A stretch of 64,000 nt of DNA from Larus michahellis (taxonomy: Eukaryota > Chordata > Aves > Charadriiformes > Laridae), in contig NC_133896.1 in NCBI RefSeq assembly GCF_964199755.1, positions 87,962,215 through 88,026,214 of the forward strand, written 5' to 3'. Below, in pieces: positions 63,001 through 64,000 of the stretch (within the stretch, counting starts at the first letter, position 1; every line of letters starts with the position of its first letter). Below the pieces are notes generated by a model. That model was not told the DNA's origin, searched no databases, and saw nothing but the letters and a program-made list of their open reading frames with translations. The position numbers and the translations under genes are program-made.

Positions 63001-64000
63001 TTTGTTTTACACAGAGGAGACCCAGTGCTGGGGCGCAGCAGGACGGGGACTGCTGGGGGCTGAGTGGTGAGGTCCTCAGGGGGGCTGCAGGGCAGGGCTT
63101 CTTCAGCCAGGGCATGTCCCACCACCCCAGCCAGGCAGCAGGGCAGGCCAGGGGACAGCCGGGTTCAAGCAAGGGTCCAGATCACTGGGCAAGTTCATGG
63201 TGATGACGCAGGGATGAAGTCAAACTAGGAAGGCGGCATATGGGCCAGGTCCAGAATAAGAGGACCCACAGCTGTGATGGAGCCAGAGACCAGCTCTCTT
63301 CCAGCACAGCTCAGGCAGCGACTGCAGCTGACTGAAATGGGGCTCGTGGCCGCTGGGCAGAGTGTGGGGGAGGACCCTGGGGAAGCCCATCTGGGCCATA
63401 TAGGTTTTGTCGGCACCTTGACACGATGTGGCTAAACCAAATAGTGTTACAGCTTCAGACCTACACAAAAGAAAGTCAACGGGAGCTTTGCCGCTGACTC
63501 CAAAGGCTTGGGATCAGCCCATAAACGTGTTCTCGCTTCACAGTTATTTCCTAGGCCCGGTGTAATTAGAGTAGGGGGCTACCAAATGGCTGACATCTGA
63601 AAGGATGTATCCAAAAGGTCAAAATCACGTAAACCTGGGGTCAGCCAGCAGGCATCGGGGGTCTGGCAGAGACCCCCTCCTCAGACCCCTCCTTCTGACA
63701 ACTGACTTAACTGGCAAGGCGTTTGATTCGGAGGGAAATACTCAGTTTAAGAAAGGATTCTTTAAGACGTATCCCTTCTGCATGCTGGGGGTTATGTTTC
63801 ACAAGCAGGCAGCACACCAGCGCCTTCCCAGAGCCCCAGCCGAACTCCTACAGCAGTCCCCTACGAACACGTTGGCTTGAGATCTGATGGGAGAGATAAA
63901 CGTTTGCTTATGCAGGCTGTCAGCACCTTTTTCTAGGGCAGTGATGACATTACAGTTTTGTTCTGTTTAAATACCAACTAATATCTTCAGCATGCACTAA

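Larger units (their letters stand above)
52691..64000. other. intergenic, no gene supported
   Basis: Holds the E-box pair, a G-quadruplex-type tract and two small GC-rich islets (about 56115-56245 and 57370-57530). No fibulin-like or other recognisable coding exon was found up to the end of the window. Confidence 0.55.

Noticed and set aside
1..64000. Bacterial-type systems, CRISPR arrays, tRNA or rRNA genes, intact retroviral genes
   Set aside because: None seen: no regularly spaced direct repeats, no clean cloverleaf, no rRNA-like blocks, and no gag, pol or env frames other than the CR1 reverse transcriptase.

Overview
This window looks like vertebrate nuclear DNA, almost certainly from a bird. 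It is AT-rich, gene-poor and has introns with GT/AG borders. Its recognisable repeats are nearly all CR1 non-LTR retrotransposon copies, several ending in the ATTCTATG-type 3' tail typical of sauropsid and especially avian CR1. No bacterial operons, CRISPR arrays, phage genes or intact retroviral genes were seen.

The one protein gene I can support is ATXN10 (ataxin-10), on the minus strand. A CpG island at about 20930-21620 holds the promoter and coding exon 1 (21293-21417). Exon 2 is 17146-17337 and exon 3 is 13853-13935. All three have consensus splice borders and compatible phases. The translation follows human ataxin-10 from its N-terminus, including a near-identical CFRCLRNAC block in exon 2, and exon 3 has the same codon count as the matching human segment. 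I could not find the next expected exon (human AFRCGLQFLGN region), so the rest of the gene probably lies beyond coordinate 1, and 1-13852 is read as intron 3.

The right-hand 42 kb (22000-64000), upstream of ATXN10, shows no convincing protein gene. From human synteny (FBLN1 - ATXN10 - WNT7B) it should be the FBLN1-ATXN10 intergenic interval, but no fibulin EGF-like or C-terminal exon is visible, so FBLN1 would lie past 64000. The interval holds CR1 fragments, a possible old tRNA-derived SINE, microsatellites, a few motif clusters that could be regulatory, and a 200-N assembly gap at 44251-44450.

CR1 copies: a 1.7 kb ORF2 fragment with frameshifts and a stop (5400-7075, minus); a pair of tails converging on each other (14403-14616 plus, 14722-14767 minus); a promoter-proximal tail (21891-21993, plus); a 3' fragment (38414-38860, minus); and an internal ORF2 piece with no 3' tail (51895-52690, minus).

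I found no clearly undescribed biological system. The best leads are an 18-bp perfect hairpin (28-bp imperfect arms) in ATXN10 intron 2, two exon-like open segments in intron 3, a tRNA-like SINE candidate at about 35825-36110, and a close pair of CACGTG E-boxes at 54643-54660.
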